Assembly (NCBI GenBank): GCA_964549335.1
Contig: CAZJUQ010000024.1
Coordinates: forward strand, 1-50,789
From: Sulfidibacterium sp964549335
GTDB lineage: Bacteria; Bacteroidota; Bacteroidia; Bacteroidales; F082
DNA length: 50,789 nt
Reading direction: 5' to 3'
The translations under genes were made by a program, and so were the position numbers. The notes under the pieces are model-generated. The model ran no database searches, was not told the origin of the DNA, and saw only the letters and a program-made list of their open reading frames with translations. Positions 38,521-49,000 of the stretch are shown in pieces (position 1 is the first letter of the stretch; every line of letters begins with the position of its first letter).

Positions 38521-41500
38521 TTATTTGCTTTTGTCGGGATAAGGCGGTATTGCGGGTTTTTCCTTGTAATTTTTAAGTTCTTGCAAAATAATCTCGATAG
38601 CTTTGTCGAGTTGTTGGTCTTCGCCGGCATACTCCTTTGCGGGGTCATTTTCAATAACTATATCGGGGTCAACACCGTGACCTTCAATAGCCCAGTGTCC
38701 TTCGGTATCAATGGGGGCAAATTCGGGTTTACGCAGGTCTCCACCGTCGATAAAGGGTAACGAGCCGCGTATTCCGACAACACCACCCCAGGTACGGGTA
38801 CCGATGATTTTACCCAATTTGAGTTTTTTAAATTGATAGGGAAACAGGTCTCCGTCCGAAGCGCTGTAACCGTTTACCAAAAGCACCTTAGGTCCGAGCA
38901 TTATTTGAGCCGGCTTGGTAGTCACACTGTTATTACGCGACATTCCGTACAATGTTAACCTCCGGCTCAAACGTTCGATTATCATAGGCGACACATTGCC
39001 GCCACCGTTTCCCCTGTCGTCAATTATCAATGCTTTTTTGTTCAGTTGGGGATAAAAATGTTTCACAAACTCGTTTAGTCCTTCGGGTCCCATATCGGGA
39101 ATGTGTATATAACCCACCTGTCCGTTAGTAGCTTTGTTTACCTTTTCGGTATTTCGCATTACCCAGTCGTAATAATACAATCCCGACTCATCGGCAACGG
39201 GAATCACTATTTCGTCATGTGCTCCTTCCGCTTCGGGTTTGTCGTTTATCGTCAGCATAACCTCTTTTCCTGCTGTACCCACCAAAAGTTTATATATGTC
39301 GTTAACATCCAAAGTGGAATTTCCGTTAACAGCCAATATATAGTCTCCCTCTTTAACATTAACGCCAACGGCACGAAGCGGGGAGCGTGTATTTTCCGTC
39401 CAGTTTTCGCCCGGCAAAATTTTGTCTATTTTGAAATATCCCGATTTGTCGCGACTGATTTTAGCGCCGAGCAGTCCTGTTTTTATCCGTTTCGGTTCGG
39501 GCTTATCGCCCCCGTTAACATAAGCATGTCCCACGCTCAACTCTCCTATCATTTCACCAATTACATAATTCAAATCGTTACGGTTTTTTACATATGGCAA
39601 CAAAACGGCATATTTTTCCCTGATTTTTTCCCAATTCAATCCGTGCATGTTCGGGGCATAAAAGAACTCTTTCATTTGGCGCCAAGCCTCATTGTATATT
39701 TGAGCCCACTCTTCGGGAATATTAACCATAACTTTCATACCGCTTAAATCGAGATACTTTTCAGGCTTTATTTTCGATTGGGGCAAGTCGATAACGGCAT
39801 ATTTCCCATTTGTACCTACTAACATCTTTTTTTTATCGGCCGAAACAACAAAGCCCATATTCTTACCCAGTTCTTTGCTTTTTTTCTTTTTCAGGTCGTA
39901 CATTTTCAAACTTGAGCCGTTGCTTTTGGACGAAGCAAAGCAATAGTAAATCTTGTTGTCCACAGGCGTAATGCTCCAATAGCTTCCTGCTTGGCCCGGA
40001 AGTTGTATTATTCTGTCGGCGATACCGTCGAAGTCTATCTTTACCGGTTTCTCTTGGTTGCAATTTTTTTCTTTTTCGCCCTTATTTTTCGATTTTTTTC
40101 CTTTACTTTTTTCAGGCTGCTCTTTTTTCACCGAAACCTCGTCGTTTTCGGGAGCAAAAGGCGAAGGGGTATCTTTTTGCAGTGTAACAAAATATATTTT
40201 ATTCATATCGCGGTATGCATAGTTCCATTCCACCCAGCTGTATATGGGGTTGAAATCACGCGACGATTCAAAAAACAGGTATTTTCCTCCGGTACCAAAA
40301 CGTGGCGAAGAGGCATCGTACCAGTCACCGGTAACACAGTGTGAGGTTTTCTCTTTTGTATCAAATATATATATTTGGCTTACAGTATTGTTATGAGGCA
40401 ATGTGTAGGCTATCCAACGGCTGTCGGGCGACCATGAATAATCGCGAATTTCCCAGTCTTTGGAATCGGCAACAACGGTATGAACCTTTTTGGTATCGAT
40501 GTCCACATAAAGCAATCTGCCCATTTTATCGGACCACAGTAATTTTTTAGCGTCGGGCGACCAAACGGGGTTGTACTTATATGTATCTCCGTTAAAAGTA
40601 AGTTGAACCGCAGGTTCTTTCCCGTTTTGATTTTGAATATAAATCTCCTCGGTACCGGATTTGTCGCTCACATAAGACACATATTTACCGTCGGGCGACC
40701 ATTCCACATCCTGTTCGTGCACACCCGCCGTTTGTGTTAAATTTCTCGTAATGCCCGATTTGGCGGGTACCGTAAAAATATCGCCGCGGGCACCGAAAGC
40801 CACACGCTTGCCGTCGGGAGCCAAAGCATACGAACGGATTATCTTAGAAGCGTCTTTTAAAGCATTGCGTCCGGTTATTAAATCGTTTTCGATATAAACT
40901 TCAATTTTCGATATTTTACCGGAAGCCAAATCGTAATTATAAAGGTATCCGCCGTTTTCGTATATAATCGACTTGTCGCCCGCCGAAGGAAATTTTATGT
41001 CGTATTCGGTATAATCGGTCAGTTTTGAAGTTTGTTTGGTCTTGAGGTCGTAAACAAAAAGATTCATCGTCCTGTCGCGGTCCGACAAAAAATAAATTTT
41101 ATCGCCGTACCACATGGGGAAAATTTCCTGGTTTACGGTATTGGTAATGCGTTCGGTCTTTTTTGTTTCAAAATCGTATATCCAAATATCATCGGCCATG
41201 CCGCCTTTATAATATTTCCACGTTCTAAACTCACGGAACACCCGGTTGTATGCCATTTTCTTTTTATCGGGCGAAAACGAACACCAACCTCCCGAAGGCA
41301 GGGGCAGTTCTTCAGAGAGTCCTCCCTCTTTCGACACCTTAAAAAGTTGACCTTTAAAAGAGTTGAACGACTGTTTTCTGGAACGGTAAACTATGGTATT
41401 GTTGTCGAACCAAGTCATTACAATGTTGTTGGGACCCATTCTGTCGGAAACATCGTCGCGATGCAATGTTGCGGTGTAGGTTAAACGCACGGGAGAACCT

Positions 41501-41790
41501 CCACCGGCAGGCATAATGTAAACCTCGGTGTTGCCGTCGTATTGCGCCGTAAAGGCTATGTTTTTCCCGTCGGGTGAAAAACGCGCAAACATCTCGTATC
41601 CATTTTCGTCGGAAGTAAGACGGCGGGCAACACCACCTTTTATCGAAACTTCGTACAAATCGCCCGCATAAGTAAATACTACTGTGTTGCCGTGTACGGC
41701 AGGAAACCTTAACAAGCGGGCATCATTTTGTGCCATGGATAAGGTTGTGCTTATCCATACCGCAATAAAAAATAAAAATACTCTTTTCAT
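38521..41790 (-). CDS. Tricorn-type S41 protease, exported
   Basis: A 1089-residue protein with a signal peptide (MKRVFLFFIAVWISTTLSMAQ). Residues about 25-330 and 330-660 form two beta-propellers with TolB/WD-like units (SPDGKNIAFTAQYDGNTEVYIMPAGGGSPVRLT, WSPDAKKLLWSDK). A low-complexity Lys/Glu linker lies near 560-590, a PDZ domain near 790-880 and the C-terminal S41 catalytic domain follows. Candidate catalytic residues are the His in SVGHAYVNGGD, Ser978-Asp979 in NGYSASDGDLFPY and the Glu in WAIEGHGVDPD, in the tricorn order. Tricorn homologues in bacteria cut peptides released by other proteases; this one would act in the periplasm. It appears monocistronic, ending at a shared terminator. 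Confidence 0.88.
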   Translation of the reverse strand: MKRVFLFFIAVWISTTLSMAQNDARLLRFPAVHGNTVVFTYAGDLYEVSIKGGVARRLTSDENGYEMFARFSPDGKNIAFTAQYDGNTEVYIMPAGGGSPVRLTYTATLHRDDVSDRMGPNNIVMTWFDNNTIVYRSRKQSFNSFKGQLFKVSKEGGLSEELPLPSGGWCSFSPDKKKMAYNRVFREFRTWKYYKGGMADDIWIYDFETKKTERITNTVNQEIFPMWYGDKIYFLSDRDRTMNLFVYDLKTKQTSKLTDYTEYDIKFPSAGDKSIIYENGGYLYNYDLASGKISKIEVYIENDLITGRNALKDASKIIRSYALAPDGKRVAFGARGDIFTVPAKSGITRNLTQTAGVHEQDVEWSPDGKYVSYVSDKSGTEEIYIQNQNGKEPAVQLTFNGDTYKYNPVWSPDAKKLLWSDKMGRLLYVDIDTKKVHTVVADSKDWEIRDYSWSPDSRWIAYTLPHNNTVSQIYIFDTKEKTSHCVTGDWYDASSPRFGTGGKYLFFESSRDFNPIYSWVEWNYAYRDMNKIYFVTLQKDTPSPFAPENDEVSVKKEQPEKSKGKKSKNKGEKEKNCNQEKPVKIDFDGIADRIIQLPGQAGSYWSITPVDNKIYYCFASSKSNGSSLKMYDLKKKKSKELGKNMGFVVSADKKKMLVGTNGKYAVIDLPQSKIKPEKYLDLSGMKVMVNIPEEWAQIYNEAWRQMKEFFYAPNMHGLNWEKIREKYAVLLPYVKNRNDLNYVIGEMIGELSVGHAYVNGGDKPEPKRIKTGLLGAKISRDKSGYFKIDKILPGENWTENTRSPLRAVGVNVKEGDYILAVNGNSTLDVNDIYKLLVGTAGKEVMLTINDKPEAEGAHDEIVIPVADESGLYYYDWVMRNTEKVNKATNGQVGYIHIPDMGPEGLNEFVKHFYPQLNKKALIIDDRGNGGGNVSPMIIERLSRRLTLYGMSRNNSVTTKPAQIMLGPKVLLVNGYSASDGDLFPYQFKKLKLGKIIGTRTWGGVVGIRGSLPFIDGGDLRKPEFAPIDTEGHWAIEGHGVDPDIVIENDPAKEYAGEDQQLDKAIEIILQELKNYKEKPAIPPYPDKSK

Positions 41791-42111
41791 CGATTTAATA
41801 TTTATTTTGTTTTTCGGTTAAAACATCCTATAAATTTCAAAAACAGGTTCCGCAACGTATCATACATTTATCAGGCCTTTACCTATACCAACCGGCATCA
41901 AACAACCCGTAAATTCCTGCCCCCGGCTTTTTATACGCTCAAAACCCGGTTAATCTTTAACTAATATATGACACTAAAAATTCAAAAAGATACGCATGCG
42001 TATAAAAAAATTATCGGATATTGTTTTAAGGGTTTCCGGTTTTCCAAAAATAATAAAAAAACAAACGGTGACATTAGTTTCACATATTTTTATTATAAAA
42101 AAGGAGGTGAC
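41791..42111. other. Intergenic region with a 14-bp palindrome and a perfect extended Shine-Dalgarno
   Basis: No gene is evident between the tricorn protease and the short ORF at 42112. It holds a perfect palindrome ATACGCATGCGTAT at 41990-42003, an operator-like site. At 42100-42110 is AAAGGAGGTGA, an 11-base perfect complement to the usual 3' end of 16S rRNA. No exact TAnnTTTG promoter element is evident. Confidence 0.6.
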
Positions 42112-42168
42112 ATGAAAATTTGCAAAGCTTTTGGTACAGGCAACATGCGACAACTCGTTTCATATTAA
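42112..42168 (+). CDS. 18-residue short ORF with an extended Shine-Dalgarno, possible leader peptide
   Basis: The ORF encodes MKICKAFGTGNMRQLVSY. It starts 4 bases after GGAGG of a perfect extended Shine-Dalgarno (42100-42110), which is rare in Bacteroidota, where most genes lack one. A 9-bp imperfect stem, AGTTTCACA (42076-42084) with TGTGAAATT (42186-42194), would enclose both the ribosome site and the ORF. It lies 106 bases upstream of the alpha/beta hydrolase gene, so it could be a regulatory leader, or its own small peptide. The frame is open upstream to 41968, but that longer product looks non-coding. I see no homologue by memory. Confidence 0.4.
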   Translation: MKICKAFGTGNMRQLVSY

Positions 42169-42274
42169 TATTTTTCATATGTTTGTGTGAAATTTAACAC
42201 GGAAAAAACAAAAACATATTATTCTTAATGCAAAAAATATAATGTCAATCTTCAACAACTAAAAAAACAGAATT

Positions 42275-43210
42275 ATGGATTTGGAAAAAGAATTCGGTTT
42301 TACAAAAGAGACCGTAAAGATGAAACCCGATTACGAAGGCGAAGTAATTATCACCATTTTCAAACGTAATGCATCAACCGGCAGCAAAAAAGCGTTACTG
42401 TACCTTCACGGTTTTAACGACTATTTTTTTCAAACACATCTTGCCGACAAGATAAACGAAGCGGGATTTAATTTTTATGCTCTTGAACTACGCAAATACG
42501 GACGTTCCATACTACCCCACCAATCGCCCAACTTTTTCAAAAACCATAATGAATATTTCGAGGATATAGACAAAGCCGTAGAGATTGTCAAAGAGAGGGA
42601 CGGGAACAAGATGTTGGTACTTATGGGACACTCGACGGGCGGATTGCTTTTTTCCCTGTATGCCCACCACAAAAACGATAAAAACATTATTGACGCCCTT
42701 GTTTTGAACAGCCCCTTTTTCGAGTTTAACGAACCCGGAATTTTATTAAAGAGTTTTGTTCCGCTAATGACTTCAATAGGAAAAAGGTTTCCTTATTTAC
42801 CGTCGCCCAAAGGTTTGGATAAAGGGTACGGGTACAGTTTGCACAAAAAATATCACGGTGAATGGGATTACGACCTGAAATTGAAACCCATCGAAGGTTT
42901 TAAAATTTACGCCGGATGGATTGGCGGAATACACACCGCTCAAAAAGAGCTTCAAAAAGGGCTCGACATCAAATGTCCCGTACTGGTTATGGTTTCGGGC
43001 AAAAGTGTAAAACCCGGGAATTACCGTCCCGAAATGCAAAGTGCCGACAGTGTTTTGAATGTAAAACACATTAAAAAGTATGCCAAAGGATTAGGTAAAA
43101 AGACAGATATTTTAGAGTTTGACGGCGGACTTCACGACTTGGTTCTTTCGAAAAAAGAGGTTCGCGAAAAAGTTTTAAATAAAATGGCTTCGTTTATTTC
43201 TTCTTTATAA
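42275..43210 (+). CDS. Alpha/beta hydrolase, lysophospholipase/S33-like
   Basis: The 311-residue protein has no signal peptide. The fold begins with KKALLYLHGFNDYF (oxyanion-loop strand), then GFNFYALELRKYGRS. The nucleophile elbow is MGHSTGGLL with Ser120. The catalytic His is likely His287 in FDGGLHDLVLS, and the acid probably lies in the 250s-270s. The layout matches the serine aminopeptidase/monoglyceride lipase group (Hydrolase_4). The cargo could be a lysophospholipid, monoacylglycerol or ester. The large MscS-type channel gene starts 25 bases downstream, so the two are likely cotranscribed, which hints at a membrane or envelope-stress role. A short ORF with an unusual ribosome site precedes it. 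Confidence 0.85.
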   Translation: MDLEKEFGFTKETVKMKPDYEGEVIITIFKRNASTGSKKALLYLHGFNDYFFQTHLADKINEAGFNFYALELRKYGRSILPHQSPNFFKNHNEYFEDIDKAVEIVKERDGNKMLVLMGHSTGGLLFSLYAHHKNDKNIIDALVLNSPFFEFNEPGILLKSFVPLMTSIGKRFPYLPSPKGLDKGYGYSLHKKYHGEWDYDLKLKPIEGFKIYAGWIGGIHTAQKELQKGLDIKCPVLVMVSGKSVKPGNYRPEMQSADSVLNVKHIKKYAKGLGKKTDILEFDGGLHDLVLSKKEVREKVLNKMASFISSL

Positions 43211-43235
43211 AAACCGGCTTTTAAAACATTCATAT

Positions 43236-45668
43236 ATGGAGAAAAAGTATTTTAACCGTTATTATTTCCAGTTATTACTTATTGCCGCACTCTTTTTGTT
43301 TAGTACGCAAAATGTTTTTGCCGACAAACAAAACGACACTATTGAAGCAAATGTACCGAAAGCATACCGGTTGTCCGAAATCGGAGATATGTTATCGTCG
43401 GCAAAAAAATATTTTGTGGAACTTAAAAAGAAAAAAGAGTCGTTCGACGAGACAAAAGTCTTAGATTCAACATTAACGGTTTTTACAAAAAAACTTAAAT
43501 CGGACGAAAAAATAGTGCTTTCGCAAAATCCGGGTCATGTATCGAACTATTTTATCGAATCGACCCTGCGCCAATGGTCGCTTTACAAAAAAGATTTAAA
43601 AGATTTAAAAAGCGAAATAAAACAAAAACTCGACGAAACCAACTCGGTCATCGAAGAGATGAAATTTTCGCTCGAATCGTGGAAGCTGACACTTGCCGAA
43701 GCAAGAAAGAAAAACATACCATACGAGGTAAGGACAAGCATAAACGGCATCATCAAGGATTACAACAGTTACATTTCCGATTTCAACAAACACAAAAAAA
43801 ACCTTCTGGTACTGTTGAATAGAATTTCGACGGATATGATTGTCATAAACAATGTTACGGAAACCGTTTCCGGATTTCAAACAAAATCGCTCGAAAAGAT
43901 TTTTGCCCTTGATGCGCCCCCAGTATGGCAACTTCCCGAAATATCAGAAAAAAAAGAGTCGTTTGTCACCACCTTTTCAAAAATTTGGTTGGACGTTTTA
44001 AATCCGTCGCTCGCCTTTTATAAAGACGTGAGTTCGAAAATAGGAAGGATAATTTTCGTATTTCTACTTTTCTTCGGGCTTTTTTTCTGGTACCGTAAAC
44101 GATTTATAAAGGCGGAACTCAGCAGCGAAATCCGTGGTTACGAAATGGCAAAACGGGTATTTGTCATTCATCCGGTAAAATCGTTTATCTCCATATTGCT
44201 TTTTTTCACGGTACTTCTCGGACGCAACATACCCTTGATATTTCTCGATTTCACCTTTTTTATTGTTGTAATTCTAATCCTGCATATTTTACCGGTTTTT
44301 GTGGGCAGACAGGAAAAGAGACTTATTTTTCCGCTTGTTGTCATTTTTCTTTTAAGCGAACTCGAAATAATATTTTGGAATTTCAGCCTGTTTTACCGTT
44401 ACTACGTATTGTTTGAACTAATTGTTGCTTTTACGCTTACCTTTTTTGTCATACGTCCACGTTTCAGAATAAGCATCACATCAAACACCTCCGAATTTTA
44501 CAGGTACGGTCACATATTAAGCAATTTTCTGTTATACGTTTTCGGATTTGCCATTGTAGTAAACATTTTCGGATTTTTATCGCTTTCGCAAATAGCAATG
44601 CAGTTTTCGGTAAACATTATGATAGTAAGCATTGTTACTTACGGAATGATAAAGATATTGACGGGACTGGTAATAGGAATAATTCTTGTCGGACGTTCAC
44701 GTAAAAGGAAATTTTTCGATAATTACTGGGATATTCTCGAGAAAAGAATAATTCAAATTATTGTATGGGGCGGATTTACAATATGGGTAATATCAATATT
44801 AAATGTTTTTCATCTGACAAAGCCGTTTTTCGATTGGCTTTTCAATTTTCTTTCAACCAAATGGACCATAGGAACCATTAAACTATCCATAGGCGGGTTA
44901 CTTCTGTTTATAGTAATTCTGTTTGCAACTTACTATATCACCAAATTCACCAAAATAGTAATAGAACAAGGGATACTGAAAAAAACAGGCATTTCCAAAG
45001 GTGTGGTATCAGCGGTTTCGGTCACGGTTCGATATTTTATCACCACACTCGGCATTATTCTCGCCCTTTCGGCGGTGGGTATCGATTTGTCGCAATTCGG
45101 ACTGGTTGCCGGTGCTTTGGGTGTCGGCATAGGTTTCGGTATGCAAAATATTGTCAACAATTTCATTTCTGGATTAATACTCATCTACGAACGCCCCATA
45201 GAGGTGGGCGATACCATTGAGGTGGGAAATCTTTTGGGACAGGTAAACAACATTGGTATAAGGGCAAGTAATGTACGCACTTACGACGGTTCGGAGGTTG
45301 TTGTCCCAAATGCAAATCTCATTTCCAACGAACTTATTAACTGGACATTGTCGGACAATAAAAGGAGGATTGATTTGAGGATAGGCGTTGCATACGGCAG
45401 CGACCCCAACAAAGTGATAGAACTCCTGAAATCGGTACCCATGTCGCACGAAAATGTTCTTAAAGAGCCCGAGCCTGCAGTATATTTTAATGAGTTCGGC
45501 GAAAGTTCGTTAAACTTCAGGGTACTGTTTTGGGTGCCTTACGATGTGGGACTCAGCACAAAAAGCGATGTTGCGATAGGGATTTACAACATACTGAAAG
45601 AGAACGGCATTACCATACCGTTCCCCCAACTCGATTTACATGTAAAAAAAGAAAAAGAGGGGGAATAA
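43236..45668 (+). CDS. Large mechanosensitive channel of the MscS family
   Basis: An 810-residue protein: signal peptide (to about residue 29), a charged coiled-coil periplasmic domain (about 45-230), then a membrane region of about ten helices and the C-terminal MscS core. The core has GIILALSAVGIDLSQFGLVAGALGVGIGFGMQNIVNNFISG (pore helix with its Gly/Ala packing face) followed by ERPIEVGDTIEVG and RTYDGSEVVVPNANLISNELINW of the beta domain. The N-terminal extension makes it like MscK or YbdG-class large members, which open under hypoosmotic shock. It follows the hydrolase gene by 25 bases. Its last codons form one arm of a terminator for the convergent DUF3467 gene. Confidence 0.92.
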   Translation: MEKKYFNRYYFQLLLIAALFLFSTQNVFADKQNDTIEANVPKAYRLSEIGDMLSSAKKYFVELKKKKESFDETKVLDSTLTVFTKKLKSDEKIVLSQNPGHVSNYFIESTLRQWSLYKKDLKDLKSEIKQKLDETNSVIEEMKFSLESWKLTLAEARKKNIPYEVRTSINGIIKDYNSYISDFNKHKKNLLVLLNRISTDMIVINNVTETVSGFQTKSLEKIFALDAPPVWQLPEISEKKESFVTTFSKIWLDVLNPSLAFYKDVSSKIGRIIFVFLLFFGLFFWYRKRFIKAELSSEIRGYEMAKRVFVIHPVKSFISILLFFTVLLGRNIPLIFLDFTFFIVVILILHILPVFVGRQEKRLIFPLVVIFLLSELEIIFWNFSLFYRYYVLFELIVAFTLTFFVIRPRFRISITSNTSEFYRYGHILSNFLLYVFGFAIVVNIFGFLSLSQIAMQFSVNIMIVSIVTYGMIKILTGLVIGIILVGRSRKRKFFDNYWDILEKRIIQIIVWGGFTIWVISILNVFHLTKPFFDWLFNFLSTKWTIGTIKLSIGGLLLFIVILFATYYITKFTKIVIEQGILKKTGISKGVVSAVSVTVRYFITTLGIILALSAVGIDLSQFGLVAGALGVGIGFGMQNIVNNFISGLILIYERPIEVGDTIEVGNLLGQVNNIGIRASNVRTYDGSEVVVPNANLISNELINWTLSDNKRRIDLRIGVAYGSDPNKVIELLKSVPMSHENVLKEPEPAVYFNEFGESSLNFRVLFWVPYDVGLSTKSDVAIGIYNILKENGITIPFPQLDLHVKKEKEGE

Positions 45669-45677
45669 AAATTCCCC
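45640..45677 (-). terminator. Terminator after the DUF3467 gene
   Basis: On the minus strand the stem GGGGAAT / ATTCCCC (45660-45677, loop TTTT) is followed by a T-rich tract complementary to the A-rich end of the MscS gene. It lies 30 bases past the DUF3467 stop. On the plus strand no T run follows, so it should act mainly on the minus strand. Confidence 0.6.
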
Positions 45678-45706
45678 TGCCAACAATACAATACACTAAA
45701 ATATTT

Positions 45707-46015
45707 TTATGCTTCGGCGGTAGGACCTCCGAGCGTAAACGGGGGCATACCTCCGTCTTTGGTCTCCTTAATAGGTCCGTGCATCGATTCAAATTTCCTG
45801 ATGTTATCGTGCAAAGCTTTGTATAATCTTTTTGCGTGTTCGGGAGTAAGAATAATCCTCGATTTGACTTTTGCTTTGGGAACCCCCGGCATCATTTTCA
45901 AAAAGTCGAGAATAAATTCAGCGTGGGAGTGAGTTATTACGGCAAGATTCGAATAAATACCTTCTGCAATATCTTCGCTAAGTTCGATGTTCAATTTGTT
46001 TTTTTGTTCTTCCAT
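45707..46015 (-). CDS. DUF3467 protein encoded next to rpoC
   Basis: The 102-residue protein is small and cytoplasmic. The DUF3467 pattern is clear: NIELSEDIAEGIYSNLAVITHSHAEFILDFLKMMPGVPKAKVKSRIILTPEHAKRLYKALHDNIRKFE. The fold, with the VKSRIILTPEHA segment, is known in small bacterial and archaeal proteins of unknown function. A place directly after rpoC is common in Bacteroidota, which suggests a transcription-linked role, but none has been shown to my knowledge. Here a strong hairpin lies between it and rpoC, so its level may depend on read-through or a separate start. Confidence 0.85.
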   Translation of the reverse strand: MEEQKNKLNIELSEDIAEGIYSNLAVITHSHAEFILDFLKMMPGVPKAKVKSRIILTPEHAKRLYKALHDNIRKFESMHGPIKETKDGGMPPFTLGGPTAEA

Positions 46016-46038
46016 GGCAGTAAATTTTATAAAGTAAA

Positions 46039-46072
46039 AAAACAGGGAAAAGGTTAACCTTTTCCCTGTTTT
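46039..46072 (-). terminator. Strong hairpin terminator after rpoC
   Basis: A perfect 34-base inverted repeat centred on GGTT/AACC: arms 46039-46055 and 46056-46072, flanked by A and T runs. It begins 7 bases past the rpoC stop and stands before the DUF3467 gene, so it should end or reduce transcription of the rpoBC unit. Confidence 0.8.
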
Positions 46073-46078
46073 AAAAAA

Positions 46079-49000
46079 TTAATCTTGGGTCTCTTGGTCA
46101 TCTTCTTTCGACGACAAAATTGCTTCGTATTCCTCTTTTGAACCCACAATAATATCTTCGTACTCCCTCAAACCCGTACCGGCAGGTATTTTGTGTCCTA
46201 CAATAACATTCTCTTTCAAACCCGTCAGATAGTCGGTTTTGGCAGCAATTGCGGCAAGAGTAAGAACTTTTGTAGTCTCCTGGAACGAAGCCGCCGAAAT
46301 AAAGCTGTTTGTTTGCAGCGACGCTTTTGTAATACCCTGCAATACTTGGCGTGCCGTAGCGGGTTGTGCTTCACGTGCTTCGGCGAGTTTCATATCGCGG
46401 CGTTTCAACCTCGAATTTTCGTCGCGCAATTTACGTGCACTAACAATCTGTCCGGCCTTAAATGTTTCGGAGTCACCCGGATCAACAATGACTTTTTTAC
46501 CGAAAATATCATCGTTAACCTCTTGAAAATCTATTTTATTAACGAGTTCGCCTTCGAGGAAACGCGTATCGCCGGGATCTTCAACCTGAACCTTACGCAT
46601 CATTTGACGGACAATAACTTCAAAGTGTTTGTCGTTTATTTTCACACCCTGCAAACGGTAAACCTCCTGAATTTCGTTTACTATATACTCCTGTACTTTC
46701 ATAGGACCTTTAATTGCCAAAATATCGGCAGGAGTCATGGCGCCGTCCGAGAGAGGAGTTCCGGCTTTAACAAAGTCGTTCTCTTGTGCCAATATCTGTT
46801 TTGAAGTGGGAACCAGATAACGTTTTTCCTCACCGGTTTTCGATGTAATGATAATTTCGCGGTTACCACGCTTCAATTTTTTACCAAACGACACAACACC
46901 GTCAATTTCGGAAACCACAGCTTGTTCGGAGGGATTACGTGCTTCGAAAAGCTCGGTAACACGGGGCAAACCACCTGTAATGTCGCCCGATTTTCCGAAC
47001 GAACGCGGAATTTTAACCAAAATATCACCGGCTTTTATGTCGTCACCCTCTTCAACAAGGATGTGAGCTCCAACGGGAAGGTCGTACGAACGTATCAGGT
47101 TTCCATCTTTATCCAGAATTTTGATATGCGGGTTTTTCGCTTTTTGTTTGGTTTCGATAATAACCTTTTCGAAATAGCCCGTCTGTTCGTCCGATTCCAC
47201 GCGGAAAGTTTGACCTTCGACAATATTTTCAAATGCAACTTTACCTTCCACTTCCGAAAGGATAACGGCGTTATAGGGATCCCAATCGGCAATAATATCA
47301 CCTTTTTTAACCTTGTCGCCCTCTTTTTTGTAGAGGTTCGAAGCATAAGGAATGTTAGCCGAAGAGAGGATTATACCTGTTTGTTCGTCAACAAGTTTCA
47401 TTTCGGCCGAACGTCCCACAACAATTTCATATTTTTTACCGTCTTTTTCGTAAGGAACGGTACGCAACTCCTCGGCGGTAAAAATACCGTCGTGTTTAGC
47501 TTCCACTTTTGCGCTTACCGCAATATTTGAAGCTGTACCACCCTGGTGGAATGTACGCAATGTAAGCTGTGTTCCCGGCTCACCGATAGACTGCGCGGCA
47601 ATTACACCTACGGCTTCACCTTTTTGAACGAGGCGTCCCGAGGCGAGGTTCCGTCCGTAACAATTTGCACATACACCGCGTTTCGATTCGCAAGTGAGTA
47701 CCGACCTGATCTCAACAGATTCGATAGGAGATTCTTCTATTTTAGCTGCTATTTCTTCGGTAATTTCCTCACCGCCTTTAACAATAAGTTCGTTTGTCAG
47801 GGGATGATACACATCATGAACGGTAACACGTCCGAGTATTCTGTCGTAAAGTGTTTCAACAACCTCTTCGTTTTTCTTAAGTGCTGTTACCGTCAAGCCG
47901 CGAAGTGTTCCGCAATCTTTCTCCGTAATGATGACATCTTGGGCAACATCTACCAAACGGCGTGTAAGGTAACCTGCGTCAGCGGTTTTAAGAGCGGTAT
48001 CGGCAAGACCTTTACGTGCACCGTGCGTGGAGATAAAGTACTCGAGCACCGAAAGTCCCTCTTTAAAGTTGGACAAGATAGGATTTTCGATAATTTCGCC
48101 TCCGGCGGCACCCGATTTTTGAGGTTTTGCCATCAAGCCACGCATACCCGACAACTGACGGATTTGCTCTTTTGAACCACGGGCACCCGAGTCGAGCATC
48201 ATGAATACAGGGTTAAATCCTTGAGCGTCGGCAGACAACTCTTTCATAAGCACATGCGTCAGATGCGAGTTGGTATGAGTCCAAATATCAATAATCTGAT
48301 TGTAACGCTCGCGGTTGGTAATTACCCCCATATTATAGTTGGCAAGAACCTCTTCAACCTCTTCGTTTGCTTTGGCTATAAGTTCTTCTTTAACTTTCGG
48401 AATAATAATATTGTTCAGGTTAAAGGAGAGACCACCTTTGAAAGCCATTAAAAATCCGAGGTTTTTAATATCGTCCAAGAACTGTGCAGTAACAGCCGTT
48501 CCGGTACTTTTCAGAATATCACTGATAATATCCCTTAACGCTTTTTTCGTCAAAAGTTTATTAATGAAACCGTATCCTTGGGGTACTTTTTCGTTAAAGA
48601 TAACCCTTCCTACCGTTGTTTCAATGAGTTTATTAACAAGCTTTCCGTCTTCCTTAATATCTACTTTAACGTTGATAATTGCATGCAAATCCACAACCCC
48701 CTCGTTGTATGCAATACGCACTTCTTCAGGCGAATAGAATTTCATTCCTTCACCTTTTACGGGAAATTCATCGGTACTTTTTCTTGCTTTGGTAATATAA
48801 TAAAGTCCCAGTACCATATCTTGCGAAGGAACCGTAATGGGAGCGCCGTTGGCAGGATTTAAAATATTGTGCGAAGCAAGCATAAGTATTTGTGCTTCGA
48901 GTACTGCCGCATTACCCAAAGGAACATGGACCGCCATTTGGTCACCGTCGAAGTCGGCGTTAAATGCCGTACAGGCAAGGGGGTGAAGTTGAATGGCTTT

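Noticed and set aside
41968..42168. A 66-codon version of the short ORF starting at 41968
   Set aside because: The first 48 residues look like random Lys/Phe-rich translation of AT-rich DNA and contain the palindrome; only the 18-codon start has a ribosome site.
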